Positions 23,750 through 34,972 of a stretch of DNA of 64,000 nucleotides are shown here, in pieces. The translations under genes were made by a program, and so were the position numbers. Every line of letters starts with the position of its first letter. Positions within the stretch are counted from its first letter, which is position 1. The DNA comes from Cristatella mucedo (lineage: Eukaryota > Bryozoa > Phylactolaemata > Cristatellidae), in assembly GCA_009760855.2 (NCBI GenBank), contig WPIO01000018.1, positions 4,907,501 through 4,971,500 on the forward strand. The letters run 5' to 3'. The notes beneath the pieces were generated by a model that had not been told where the DNA came from, did not search any database, and saw nothing but the letters and a program-made list of their open reading frames with translations.

Positions 23750-24090
23750 TGAGTTAGCAGCCTCATTTTAAATAGCAGCAGAAGAGCATTCATTGCTATC
23801 ATTACAGCTTGCAGTGGTAAATTGGTTAGCCGTAATGGCTCACTAGGTAAGGTTCGGTTCACGACCTCGGTATCGAGGTCGTGGGTTCGAATCCTGCGGT
23901 GGGCGATCCTTTATCGCCACTCCAAGCAGTGGGGCAGCCGTCAAGGCTCTTCTGTCGCTATACAAAAAGAGGCTGTTAAATCAGCTGGTATTTTTTTTAA
24001 ATAAAGGATCGACCACTGCAGGACTCAAACCCACGACTGCGATCGTGAAGACCGAGCACCTTACTCCTGAGCTGAGGCCCATGGGCGAAT
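23750..24090 (-). mobile_element. SINE-2 (minus) split by a second SINE-2
   Basis: The tail of a minus-strand SINE-2 lies at 23750-23820 ('gcagcctcattttaaatagcagcagaagagc'). Its tRNA-like head lies at 24004-24085 ('gaccactgcaggactcaaacccacgac'). The plus-strand SINE-2 at 23821-24000 sits exactly between them, so the older copy was interrupted by the younger. Confidence 0.65.
23821..24000 (+). mobile_element. SINE-2 copy, full length
   Basis: This is the best SINE-2. Its tRNA-like head has box A (TTAGCCGTAATGGCTCACTAGG region) and box B (GTGGGTTCGAATCCTGCGG). The conserved body contains ttatcgcc and ggctcttctgtcgctatac, then gaggctgttaaatcagct and a T-rich end. It is very similar to 61921-62075, suggesting recent activity. 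Confidence 0.8.
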
Positions 24091-24364
24091 CAAGGGATTG
24101 CCTTCAGTAGGACTCAACCCCCTTATACCCTGCACACATCTGCAATATGTAGTAAATACTTGAATGCATATAGGTAGTGGCAAAGGCAAGATTTTCAAGT
24201 AGGGACATGACCCACAATGAATGAACAACTATTGCACAAAATCATAGTGTTTATTCTCCACGAACTCGGCGGTCGCTCATCGAGTGGAATTAAGACATAA
24301 TTTCGTCGCTGGAGACTGTTCGGGGCGCCCTGAAGGAATAGGGGGCAGCCATGGTCGCTGCCCC
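24091..24364. other. No recognisable feature
   Basis: Short spacer between SINE and LINE remains. Confidence 0.35.
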
Positions 24365-24548
24365 ATTGTAATAATAATATTAATAATAGTAATAATAACA
24401 CACTTGATAAAGCACCTTCGAATAACTCAATCTCTTTCTAGATGCTTTGCATTTGCTGCAAAGGAAATAAGATCGGATGGCTAGTGGTAGCATGTTCTTA
24501 AACAAGAATAACATGGTTAGGGGTGACATGCACAGGGTCAGCATGGGC
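24365..24548 (-). mobile_element. LINE family A, 3' tail
   Basis: A minus-strand 3' UTR only, with (ATT/AAT)n at 24365-24395 and the block 'aagcaccttcgaataactcaatctctttctag'. Confidence 0.8.
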
Positions 24549-24656
24549 CCCCTGACCCGCTGGCTCTGCCACTAGATATATGTTTATTTATAATGAATGT
24601 GTACGTGTATTTACACTGAATGCACTTGCATGTATGTATACGCAGTATATTTACCC

Positions 24657-24703
24657 GTGCACACGTGTATACACGTGTGTACACGTGTGTACACGTGTAA
24701 ACA
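24657..24703. repeat. Palindromic ACACGTGT tandem repeat
   Basis: Four to five copies of an approximately 10-bp unit built on the palindrome ACACGTGT. A separate (ACATT)4 run lies at 24791-24811. Confidence 0.7.
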
Positions 24704-24914
24704 TATTAACTGTAATTAAAAAACACACACGTGCATTCAGTCGGTATCAGCCGGAATCAGAATCGTGCACCCATGTGGAATTTTGAAGCAAATGGTTACA
24801 TTACATTACATTAAAAGCCTTGTCTTGAGAGCCAATCAAAATCGGTTGTCTCTATTAATCGAGAAGAGCATTTGACCGATAGCCCAGAAGTTTCGGAAAT
24901 CAAAATTGGTGCAA

Positions 24915-25385
24915 AAGCCAACTGCTAGACTTGTTTGTCGTGAACATCGCGATCACCACATTACACCACTTCTCTTCGATCTGCACTGACTTCCCCTCAA
25001 GCAGCAAATCACATGCAAGGTCCTTTCACTCACTTTTAGTCCTATTCTCTTGCTCAGGCCTACCTATCGGAACTACTTCCCAATCAGGCTAGACATTGTG
25101 GCAACCGTTCTTCTGACTCTGATCGACTAACTGTGCTATGTAACCTATGTAAGCTACGCTGTGTAACTAACCTCGGATCCTTTGGAAGCCGAGCCTTTAG
25201 TCCTAGTCAGTCACCCAAAAGCTGGAGCTCACTCCCGAATGACTTCACGACTTTCTCAGACTTGAGCACACGTAGACCAGGTCACATGAGGAAGATGAAA
25301 ACGCGCCGATTCTTCACCCCATTTTGCTGGGTCGATGGTCGTTTGCTTGCTTATGCGTGCTGATGCTGCACATGCTAAAGTCACC
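24915..25385 (+). mobile_element. LINE family A, C-terminal fragment
   Basis: Plus-strand C-terminal part with 'ctagacttgtttgtcgtgaac', FGSRAFSPSQSPKSWSSLP and a truncated 3' UTR. It stops where the RT-encoding part of another copy begins. Confidence 0.75.
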
Positions 25386-26629
25386 CCGTGAGCTCATGAG
25401 TGAAGTTCATATCCCAATCGAAGGAGAAAAGAAGAATAGTTCTCTGCACCCTATTCCCGCCGTCCTGCTTTTACGATGCATTGATCTGCTGCTGCCATGC
25501 ATAACTAACATCATAAATATGTCATTAGCCTCAGGTCATGTCCCAGCACCTTTCAAAAAGGCTCTAGTCAGGCCACTAGTCATAAAAGCAACACCAGACC
25601 AAAAGAACTTGAGCAACTTCCCCCAGTCTCCCTTCTACCGTTTCTGTCAAAGGACACTGGAACGAGTCGTGGCAGACCTGCTGAACTCATATATTGAAAC
25701 TTCAAACCTTGCTAGTAAATTCCAGTCTGATTTGGGAGCTAATCATTCCACAGAGTCAGCATTGCTTCGGGTGTACAACGACCTACTTAGGAATGCAGAC
25801 ATAGGTAGAGTTTCTCTGCTTGTTTTGCTCGATCTTTCGGAAGCTTTTAATACTATCGATCACCGAGTCCTTTTTGAGTGCCTCTCATCTCACCTGGGCA
25901 TCACTGGCGTTGCATTGCAATGGTTCAGTTCCTATCTCAATGGGAGACTGCATAGTATTGATGTGAATGGAAAAAGATCATCCGAGAAACCTCTAAAATA
26001 TCGGGTACCTCAGGGCTCTGTGCTTGATCCTGTTTTTTTCACGGTTTATACTCTTCCTCTAGCCGATGTGATTGTCAAGCACAATCTAGGCTTTCACTTC
26101 TATGAGGATGACACTCAGTTTTACCTTTTCTTTGATCCCTCCCAGCCCTCGAGCACGGTCGCATTCTCTCAACTCCTTTGCTGCATGCATTGATGACATC
26201 CGCACATGGATGGCAGCAAACTTTCTTGCATTGAATGATGAGTGGGTCCCTGTGGTTCGACCTTTGTGTGCTTTTGCATGCTGACACTGTGCATTCTGCC
26301 ACTAACCAAACTTGCATGTCACCCCTAACCATGCTATTCTAGTTGTTTATCGAGCATGATACCACTAACCATTTGATCGTGCATCCTTTGCAGCAAATCC
26401 AAAGTGCCTGGAAAGAGATTGAGTTCTCTGACGGGGCTATATCAAATGCATTGATGTTGTTATTATTATTGTCATTATAGCACCAACTTACTAGTTATGG
26501 GCAAACCAAGTGTGAGTCAGAAATAGGAAAAGCTAATGCTGAAAATCGGCTCTGCCAGCATATGACCTGTTGAATCTGCACGAAATCTAGGTGTCATATT
26601 CCAAAATGACCTCTCATTAGACGACCACG
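25386..26629 (+). mobile_element. LINE family A RT, interrupted by LINE A 3' end
   Basis: This is the longest intact RT piece. An open frame of about 270 codons, ending at 26193, covers the linker (LHPIPAVLLLRCIDLLLPC) and motif A (LLDLSEAFNTIDH). It also covers motif B (VPQGSVLDPVFF) and motif C, here YEDD in place of the usual YADD. After LNDE, at 26240, the sequence jumps straight into LINE A 3' UTR (26241-26477, with the terminal block and ATT tail). At 26478-26629 the ORF resumes almost exactly where it broke off ('aacttactagttatgggcaaacc...'). I infer that a short 3' copy inserted into this element. The E-for-A change beside the catalytic aspartates would probably impair the enzyme. Confidence 0.85.
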
Positions 26630-26630
26630 T

Positions 26631-26719
26631 CCAGCAGCAGTAGCAGCAGCACCCACAGCAGCAGAAGACAGCAGCTGCTGCTGCTGCAGTAGACAGCAGC
26701 TGCTGCTGCTGCTGGCAGC
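26631..26719. repeat. CAG/CTG self-complementary tract
   Basis: A mosaic of CAG then CTG runs appears twice over (cagcagctgctg at 26669 and 26694). It starts exactly where the LINE A fragment stops. Confidence 0.85.
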
Positions 26720-27460
<741 letters not shown>

Positions 27461-27959
27461 TGGGACACGAATCGGCTGACAGCGGCCGGCTGTAGCCAGC
27501 TGCGGCTAGCTGCCGATGGCAACGCTAGCGCTGCTTGCAGGCGGCTGTCGCCTGGCGCTCTGCGGCACTGGCCCTTCTCCAGCAGGCAACGACACGCACG
27601 GGCATGACACACATGACACATGACACACAGCCGCGACCGCTTTCGCCTGCGTGCGCACGAGCGCACCTGGGTGACAGCACACACCGTGTGAGCCCCTGGC
27701 AACTTCGCCCGTGCGCAATCGCTCGGGCAAATGCAACCACACTCGCACTGACCCACTCACTCACTCACTCACTCACTCACTCACTGCGCGAATGCGTGGG
27801 CGTGCATGCTCCGGGCACTTCAGTGTGGGCACGTCAACGCGTTCTTGAGAATGAAAATACCGACTCGGCTAGCCGAACCGAGCAGTCAACCTGGTGCCTC
27901 TCTAGTCGCCTTAGCAAGAGCAGCCCTCAATCAGTCGCCTGCCCATCCTGCTACTCGGT
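27461..27959. other. GC-rich low-copy DNA; (ACTC)n
   Basis: Includes (ACTC)8 at 27751-27784. No splice-bounded gene was seen. Confidence 0.4.
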
Positions 27960-28745
27960 AATACGTAGAGTTTGGACCTGTTTGTACCAGAACCGGTTAG
28001 CCCGAAAGCATGTTCGCCGAAAAATCGGCTTCTATCACGAGATCGCAGAAAACCGAAGCAGCAATCTATCGGAGCTTCGCTGGGTCCCTATCAAGCATCG
28101 GGCAAGCAACTTCAAGATTCTCAGCAGCAGACTTGTAGGTCACTTCACTCTCTAGCACCGGCCTATTCGACCTCCGACCTCTAGCCTCCGACCTATCCGA
28201 CCTCCTGCATCCTCTAGTGTGAAAGCTCTCAAACCACTCGAGCTCCTCTTCATCTAGTCATCTTGCCGTCCCGTCTCTCGAACTAAAACAAAGATTTTCG
28301 GCGATAGAGCCTCCAGTTTGTCTGCACCGAAAGACCGGAAAACTCACACGCAGCTACGGTCACTGCTTTCGAAGGCCTTGCGATCGTTTCTAAGTCTCGG
28401 CTCAAGGCGAATCTGTTCCGGTCAGCTTGTCCTTCGGGGGGGGGAGGGGGCCCGATGAACTTGTCTTTTTATGTTCTGATATTCTTCTTTTTTCGTGCAC
28501 ACCTCAACATGATTCAGTTTATGTTACCGGCTATAGGTCTTTCTAGCTAGCGGCCATAGGTGTCTCCATGCTTTCTTTAGCATTCTGGGGCAGCCTAAGC
28601 ATGGTGCACGCTTTTGCACGCTTGATACCGTGCCTGACGCCAACCGTTGGGTACTGAGTCTTTTGCAGCAAGTTGTAAAGCGACTGGATAGAGATCAAGC
28701 TCTCTTGGGGCGCTATACAAACGCTCTATTATATTTATTATTATC
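27960..28745 (+). mobile_element. LINE family C, 3' end
   Basis: Plus-strand decayed C-terminus (LRWVPIKHRASNFKILSS) and an SSRTKTKIFGDRASSLSAPK-like segment with frame breaks. A long 3' UTR follows, ending in 'agagatcaagctctcttggggcgctatacaaacg' and ATT-rich sequence. A 10-base G run with one A (28435-28448) lies inside. It differs from family A in the UTR ('cataggtgtctccatgc'). Confidence 0.7.
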
Positions 28746-29068
28746 ACTAGAGTTATTACTGGCCAAGAATTAGAGGATTACCCATCAGCGCTCGACTTGC
28801 CAGCGCGTCTTTTTTAGACTGCACTAGCTATAGCAGCCTGCCCTATGCAATACTGTAAGACGTACAAGAATAGAAGCACAAACCGGCGCGCGCGGACGTT
28901 TGAGTATGTTTGGATATTCTACACTTTCGCACACGTTTATATGGATGCGTCTAAATACCTGCATATACAGTACATTGTCTGTATACCGCTGTACACATAT
29001 TTACGTTTGTACACGTGTGCATATGCCGTATACACTGTGTGTGTGCGCGCGCGTAAGATTTATCATAT

Positions 29069-29069
<1 letters not shown>

Positions 29070-29124
<55 letters not shown>

Positions 29125-29165
29125 TATTGAATATATATGTAAATATATATATATATATATATATA
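29070..29165. repeat. (TA)n microsatellite
   Basis: Interrupted TA repeat. The region just upstream (28746-29069) has no recognisable feature. Confidence 0.95.
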
Positions 29166-29819
29166 AACATATAGAGAATAGAGAGAGGGAGAACGCTGCT
29201 ACGAAGGGTACACGCGAACTCGGTACCGAAGCTCGCGTCCCAGGCTAGCCGTACTATTGGAGCGCTAGCTTCCGCAGCCGTTGTCCTCGTCTTCATCTGG
29301 CAACACAGTCAGTTTAACGTTCGCAAATGCCTGCGACAGTCGTTAGCGACTGATGGAAATTCCGAACGCAAATTTCTTAGAAATTGGTTCTCGCGCCTCG
29401 TGGCTCGCCGGAGCGAGAGAATCGCTTCGCGCCTCGCCTCCGTCTGCTCTCGCATCTCCGCGAGCTGCACCGACCGCCGCACGCCGACGAGGCCCACCCC
29501 TCAAACGCTCAGCCGCCAGCGCCGCCGGCTGCGACGTCGCGACCGCATCATGAGAGTTGGCGAGCTGACGCAGGCCCTGCCGCGGCGACTGCCATCGAGC
29601 GTTCGCCAACGAGCGCGATGTGGAGAGAGGCTGCACGGCGAGGCTCTGCGGCAAGCCGACGCAGAGCCTCGGTCGCAGCGGCGCGGCGCGGCGCGGCTTG
29701 TCCGGGTGCGCGAGCGTTGCCAATCGCTCACGCAGAGCACGCAGACATCGCTCACGGAGAGCCCGCCGCCGAGAAGAGGCCACTAGAACGTCCATAACGC
29801 GCTGCAGGCGCACGCCCGT

Positions 29820-29850
29820 CGTCGCTGGCGTCCGGCGGACGCCAGCGACG
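29820..29850. repeat. Palindrome, 15-bp perfect arms
   Basis: CGTCGCTGGCGTCCG and its exact reverse complement are separated by a single G, in the CpG-rich island. Confidence 0.95.
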
Positions 29851-30072
29851 CGACGCGATTCGCGCACGAATATGCGAACCGGGTTTGAACTATCCCTTTA
29901 CGCCAGAGTGCCGCAGAGCGTCGCCGAACTTACGTGCCCTCCTTCAAGCGACGCGGCTGCTGCAGCGTCTCGGCGCGCGCGCGCGCGCACTCCGGCTCCG
30001 AATATTGCCAGCCAAGCTTTCGCGCTTTGTTTACCTACGTCACGGGCCCTATAACAACCGAGGCGCCATTGT

Positions 30073-30106
30073 CGCTCAGCGTTTACCGGCCGGAAAACGC
30101 TGAGCG
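30073..30106. repeat. 34-bp palindrome, no spacer
   Basis: The arms 30073-30089 and 30090-30106 match at 16 of 17 positions. The centre is CCGGCCGG. This is a candidate binding site for a dimeric protein or a cruciform. Confidence 0.95.
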
Positions 30107-30736
30107 GCCTCGCGCCATATGGCAGACTTGCCGCCGTCGCACTCGGTCCAAGGCTGGTGCGTGACGGCAAGGCAGCAGCTAGGCGTTGCTTTGCCGCCGT
30201 CGCTCGTACTGCCGCGGACGGACGGACAAAGAGCGGCAAAGCCACACTCCAGCTCCGCGCCCTAGCGCAACCGGAAGTGCAGGTCGTTCGCACCGCCCTC
30301 GTCGGCCTGTTCGGTCGCATCCTGAGCGCGCGGCAAACGCGGGCGGCGCGCGGACGACACGAAGAGCACTCGCCGACTTAACTAAACGTGATGCAGGCGA
30401 CTCTTGGTGACTCGCGGCGCGTCTTTCTGATTCTGCCCGAGGGAAGGCGACTTCCCCTCCCTTCCCCGACTTCGGCGTCCAACGGACGTCAGCGTCACGC
30501 TAGCCCCTTGAGACGAGCGAGACGGCGAGGCAGACGACGCTGGCCCGATTTGCCGACGCGTTCGACCACCCCGAGGTGCACGGTCGCGCTTAAGGGGCGG
30601 CAACGAGTTTGAAACCATCTCCTTTTAAACGCGCTACGACGCGACCAAGGCACGCATTCTACCACCGCCTTTTGGCGAGGCGTGCCCCGACAAACCTTGC
30701 TAATCATAATAATATATCTGCATAGCTGCAGGCGTA

Positions 30737-32236
30737 CGTCATATATTGAAACTTCAACCTTGCTAGTAAGTTCCAGTCTGGCTTTAGAGCTAATTCCTCC
30801 ACAGTCAGCATTGCTTAGGGTGTGCAACGACCTACCTAGGAATGCAGACTTAGGTAGAGGTCTCTGCTTGTTTTGCTCGATCTTTCGGCAGCTTTTGATA
30901 CTATCGATCACAAAGTTTTTCTAGAGCGCCTCTTATCTCGCCTGGGCATCACTGGCACTGTTCTGCAATGGCTCAGATCCTATCTCAGTGAGAGACACTA
31001 GAGTATTGACGTGAATGGACAAAGATCATCCGAGGTAGCTCTGAAATATGGGGTACCCCAGGGCTCCGTGCTAGGTCTGGTTCTTTTCACGGTTTATACT
31101 CTCCCTCTTGCTGAGGTGATTGCCAAGCACAATCTAGGCTTTCACTTCTATGCGGATGACACTCAGTTGTACCTTTGCATTGATCCTTCCCAGCCTTCGA
31201 GCACCTCGAATTCTCTCAACTCCTTTGCTGCATGTATTGATGACGTCCGCACATGAATGTCAGCAAATTTTATAAAACTTAACGATGATAAAACTAACTT
31301 ACTAGCTATGGCCAAACCCAGTGTGATTCAGAAATTGGAAAGGCTGACGCTCAAAATTGGCTCTGCCAGCATATCTCCTGTTGAATCAGCGCGAAATCTA
31401 TGTGTCATGTTCCAAAGTGACCTCTCGTTAGACGATCACATCAGCTCCACAGTCAAGTCTGCCTTCAATCAGCTACATAACATTGCTAAAATTCGGGCTT
31501 GTTTAGATAGATACCACGTCTAAGTTGGTCCATGCATTTGTGACATCCCGTCTTGACTTCTGTAACTCACTGCTTGCTGGCCTGCCGGCATGTGCAATCA
31601 GGCGATTACAGATGGTGCAAAACTCCGCAGCTAGGCTTGTCTGTCATGAGCGGCGCAGTTGCCACATCACACCACTTCTCATCGACCTGCACTGGCTCCC
31701 AGTCAAGCAACGGATCTACTTCAAGGTTCTATTGCTCACTTTTAGGTCACTTCATTCTTTGGCACCAGCCAATCTCAGATCTACTGCCCCACCAGGCTAA
31801 GCATCGTACCACCCGCTTTTCGGAATCCAACAGTTTACCAATACCTCGTACAAACCTCAAATCCTTTGGGGACCGTGCATTTAGTTCGTATGCTCCCAAA
31901 GCCTGGAACTCCCTCCCGACTTGCGTCGCATCATCCCCTGACTTGACCACATTTAAAAGGAACTTAAAAACACACCTATTTAGGACAGCATTTAGTGATT
32001 CCCAGTGATTCGTCCTTGATGTGCTTATGTGTGCTGACACTGTGCATGCATGTCACTAACCACATTTGCATGCTGACCCTGTGCATGTCATCCCTAACCA
32101 TGTTATTCATGCTGTTTCTCAAGCATGATATTACTCACCATTCAATCGCGTTTCCCTTTGCAGCAAATGTGAAGCGCCTAGAAAGAGATTGAGTTCTCTG
32201 AGGGCGCTTTATCAAGTGCATTATTATAATTATTAC
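30737..32236 (+). mobile_element. LINE family A, 3' half, best UTR
   Basis: A plus-strand copy 1.5 kb long, colinear with the RT at 25690 onward. It shows motif A (FDTIDH, across a frameshift at about 30880), motif B (VPQGSVLGLVLF) and an intact [12 protein letters not shown]. The thumb region has SRLDFCNSLLAGLPACAIRR, and the C-terminal signature is SYAPKAWNSLPTCVAS. The stop near 32008 is followed by a 3' UTR ending 'agagattgagttctctgagggcgctttatcaagtg' plus ATT tail. Breaks: frameshifts near 30925-31010, a stop at 31254 (TGA in place of TGG), and a shift near 31523. It is dead, but useful as the family reference. Confidence 0.9.
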
Positions 32237-32366
32237 GCGCTCTGTGCTACGGGCGAGCCACGTACTTGAATTAGTGGTTAGATTACACAAATTCTAGATA
32301 GTGTAAGCGGTTCCTGAATTATAGCGTTTGGGAATCCTAATCCGTGGTTTAAAAATCAGGCGCTTA

Positions 32367-32423
32367 GTTGGTGCACAACTCTGCAGCTAGGCTCGTCTGT
32401 CGCGAGCGTCGCAGTCGCCACAT

Positions 32424-32424
<1 letters not shown>
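32367..32424 (+). mobile_element. LINE family A scrap
   Basis: Fifty-odd bases matching the 'gtgcacaactctgcagctaggctcgtctgtcg' part of the LINE A ORF, running straight into (TA)n. Confidence 0.6.
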
Positions 32425-32577
<153 letters not shown>

Positions 32578-32644
32578 GCACGCACGAGTGCATTGGAGCT
32601 GCGACTCCTGAGCCGTGCATGCTCGGATGTGCTATGAAGAAGTT

Positions 32645-33018
32645 CTAATCTTAGAATGGGATTGGACGTGATGGCTGGCTTTGGAAGACCTCTTTTTAGC
32701 GAAGCTTACCAAATGTAAGCAGCAGTCAAAGAAGACACCTTAATTCTGAGCACGTGGTGATGGTCGCACAGCAGCATCGCCTATTGGAAGAGCAAAGCCA
32801 TTTAATCCAGCCTCGCGCTTAGGGTGTCCTATGAGCAGCAGTTCAGTTGTATTGTCGTTTAGTTTGAGAAAATTTGCCGACAACTAGGATCGAATGTCGG
32901 CAAGGCAAGCATTTAGTTTATCAATCGCCGCAAGGGATTCCGATGGTTTAAATGATAAATATAGCTGAGTATCGTCAGCATGAAAGTGATATCCTATACA
33001 TTACATTACATCTCATTG
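32645..33018 (-). mobile_element. LINE family B fragment, inverted, + tail
   Basis: The minus strand matches 11520-11890 of the reference copy ([14 protein letters not shown]-like segment, [13 protein letters not shown] region) with about 80-85 percent identity by eye and several indels. At its right edge (about 32998) it meets 'atacattacattacat', which is the family B tail in plus orientation. An inverted 5' piece joined to a forward 3' tail is the layout expected from twin priming. Confidence 0.7.
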
Positions 33019-33215
33019 TAGCGATACGTTTTAAGTGTCGTGAATTTTTTTATTCACTCGATCGTTCAGGTTTGGAGATGACAAGTTACCTGGCTGAATA
33101 GTCTAGTTAGTGTATGCATTTTTGAAGCTCTCGCGTGTTTGTGAGAGACAGCGCCTTTTCACTAACAACTCAACTGTGAATAGTGTTGCCCGAGTATGCA
33201 CAGGAGTGCGATAGG

Positions 33216-33290
33216 TAAGTTCTGAGTAAGTGCTTAGGTAAGTTCTGATTAACTGCTTACGCAAGTTCTGAGTAAGTGCTTCCGTAAGTT
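33216..33290. repeat. 23-bp minisatellite, 3.3 copies
   Basis: The unit TAAGTTCTGAGTAAGTGCTTAGG repeats at 33216, 33239 and 33262 with 3-5 changes per copy, plus a partial fourth. Each copy contains GTAAGT, a splice-donor-like word. Confidence 0.9.
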
Positions 33291-33449
33291 GGGAGCGTTT
33301 TGTTACTGTACGTGCGATTGCTATTTCATCAATCACGACTCGTGTACCCCTAATTGACTCTTGCGGCAGGTCGTCGTAATCCAGGTATGATTAAAAGCGA
33401 CCTAGACTTCACTTAATATTAATATTAACATAATTCAGTTGTATAGCTT

Positions 33450-33580
33450 GTATTCTCCTTCGGGAATACTTCTACCCAGGTAGCACAGCGGCACCCCAGC
33501 TGCACATTTGCCGTGGGGCTCGAGCCCATGACCATGACCGCCATAGAAAGGCGAGCGCATCTGGCGAGTTTATCTACAAA
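33450..33580 (-). mobile_element. tRNA-like SINE relic
   Basis: On the minus strand a box-B-like CATGGGCTCGAGCCCCACGG follows a box-A-like GACCATGGTCATGG region. The flanks are decayed and the subfamily is uncertain. Confidence 0.4.
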
Positions 33581-34013
33581 TATACGTACAGATATGTGTA
33601 TGTGCACCTGTATATACGCACGCCCGCTGGAATGCAATGCTCATAATAAATGCCTGCACACGTTGGCGCAGTAATTTGCCAATACAGAGCTACCGAACGC
33701 CATGCGACCACGGGACGGAGAAAAATTATTTCGCGTCCGGCGGGTAGCGCTTGCACAGCGCTCCCCATTTCGCTTGCCCGGCGCTCCGCCAACGCGAGCC
33801 GAACGAGACTTTCGCACTTTCCTGCGCCATGTTTCGAGCGCCATGCTCCAAGCAGCATTCGCTTTGAACACGTTTGTACTGCCGTAATTCGGGAAGTTAT
33901 GCAAGTAAACCTCGTTGTCGGTTCGCTTGCGAGCATTCCTGCGGGGCATTCGAAGCCTCGAAAAGAAGAGAAGCATAGCCAACCAAGTTTGCACATTCAG
34001 GGACGAACGTGAT
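33581..34013. other. No recognisable feature
   Basis: GC-rich low-copy sequence. Overlapping open frames on both strands have no splice or domain support. Confidence 0.35.
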
Positions 34014-34278
34014 CACGTGGTCACTCGGTCCCGCGGCCATGCCGACTGCGCCACCACGACGCCGACCAAGTGTGCACATTCAGTGATGACCCAAGAAGTG
34101 GTGACGTATGGAAGTCGTCGGGGTAAGATTTAACACTAATTGTAAAACATGAATGTGGCCGCCGAAGAGAACTACTGCACATCTCTTTAAGGGTACTTTA
34201 CACGCGAATCAGCAAGAAATGCTCACGTGGTCACTCGGTCCCGCGGCCGCGCCGACTAAGCCACCACGACGCCGACCA
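34014..34278. repeat. 55-bp direct repeat, 210-bp period
   Basis: The copies at 34014-34068 and 34224-34278 agree at about 51 of 55 positions. Both begin CACGTGGTCACTCGG and end GACGCCGACCA. Confidence 0.9.
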
Positions 34279-34636
34279 CGCCGACTTAAATGTATTTCAA
34301 TTTCTTTGCCTCGTAAGTCGTGTGCTCTACGAGACCTTGGCGATGTAGTATTAACGATGGTCCTTAATTAAAAAAGAATTGTTATATTGACAGCTCGTGT
34401 CCTTCCTTTTACTTGGCCACAAACATTTGTTGAAACTTCTCAAACCAGAAATAAACCTTGTGGCAAGATGTTGTTCAACCGTCGTCGTTAGCAAGGCACT
34501 TTCTTATAGCATTACCACTTGTAACTTGCCTTGCAAACACGGTATGGTTAGGTTTAATTTACAATTAAAGCATGCAACTAGCTTTTAGGTTGAGAACATC
34601 TAATGGTCAGTTACGCTTTAGCTCCATACGGTACGT

Positions 34637-34972
34637 TTAAGAGCTTTTACTGTTGCCAACGTCTGAATTCCTCTTTATCCAAATGAAAAGCCTAAGGTTT
34701 TTTCGGGCTTTATGTAAGAAAAGGAGCGTATTTAATGCATGAGCAAGATGAACCATAGATTCGCGTAAAAGAGCGCAACCTCCGATGACAGCACAAATTA
34801 GCGATGTCGACTCGTCAGTTTCCACTGCCATTCGTTTGACTGCCGCACTCAGACGCACCGCCAGCACAAGGGCGTCCTCTAGCGACTCGACGACTTGAAA
34901 TGATAGGAACCATGGGCAAGCGGCCCATTTGAAGCTCTTTGCCATCGGTGCTCGTGCGCGAGGCAGCCACGG
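34637..34972 (-). CDS. Candidate exon/CDS, helical protein
   Basis: The minus-strand frame opens right after a good acceptor (CAACTCCACAG at 34973) in phase 0 and runs 111 codons to a stop at 34637. An ATG at 34945 could start a 102-residue protein instead. Composition is natural, with predicted amphipathic helices (SLEDALVLAVRLSAAVKRMA and ALLRESMVHLAHALNTLLF) and a basic C-terminus (KARKNLRLFIWIKRN). An ATTAAA poly(A)-type word lies about 80 bp beyond the stop (34553-34558). A second open minus frame (34879-35082) overlaps it upstream in another phase. I recognise no family. It is single-copy here and not LINE-like. Confidence 0.4.
   Translation of the reverse strand, partial: PWLPRARAPMAKSFKWAACPWFLSFQVVESLEDALVLAVRLSAAVKRMAVETDESTSLICAVIGGCALLRESMVHLAHALNTLLFLHKARKNLRLFIWIKRNSDVGNSKSS

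Larger units (their letters stand above)
29350..30620. promoter_or_regulatory. CpG-rich island with palindromes
   Basis: About 1.3 kb of strongly GC- and CpG-rich sequence between AT-rich flanks, open in many frames because of its composition. It contains two perfect or near-perfect palindromes (29820-29850 and 30073-30106). In animals with CpG islands such a block can mark a promoter. The nearest gene-like feature is the minus-strand exon at 19.2 kb, too far for certainty. I see no TATA box or first exon that I would defend. Confidence 0.3.

Noticed and set aside
29343-30612. Overlapping open frames of 70-170 codons on both strands
   Set aside because: High GC removes stop codons in all frames. 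No splice pair, start context or recognisable domain favours one of them.
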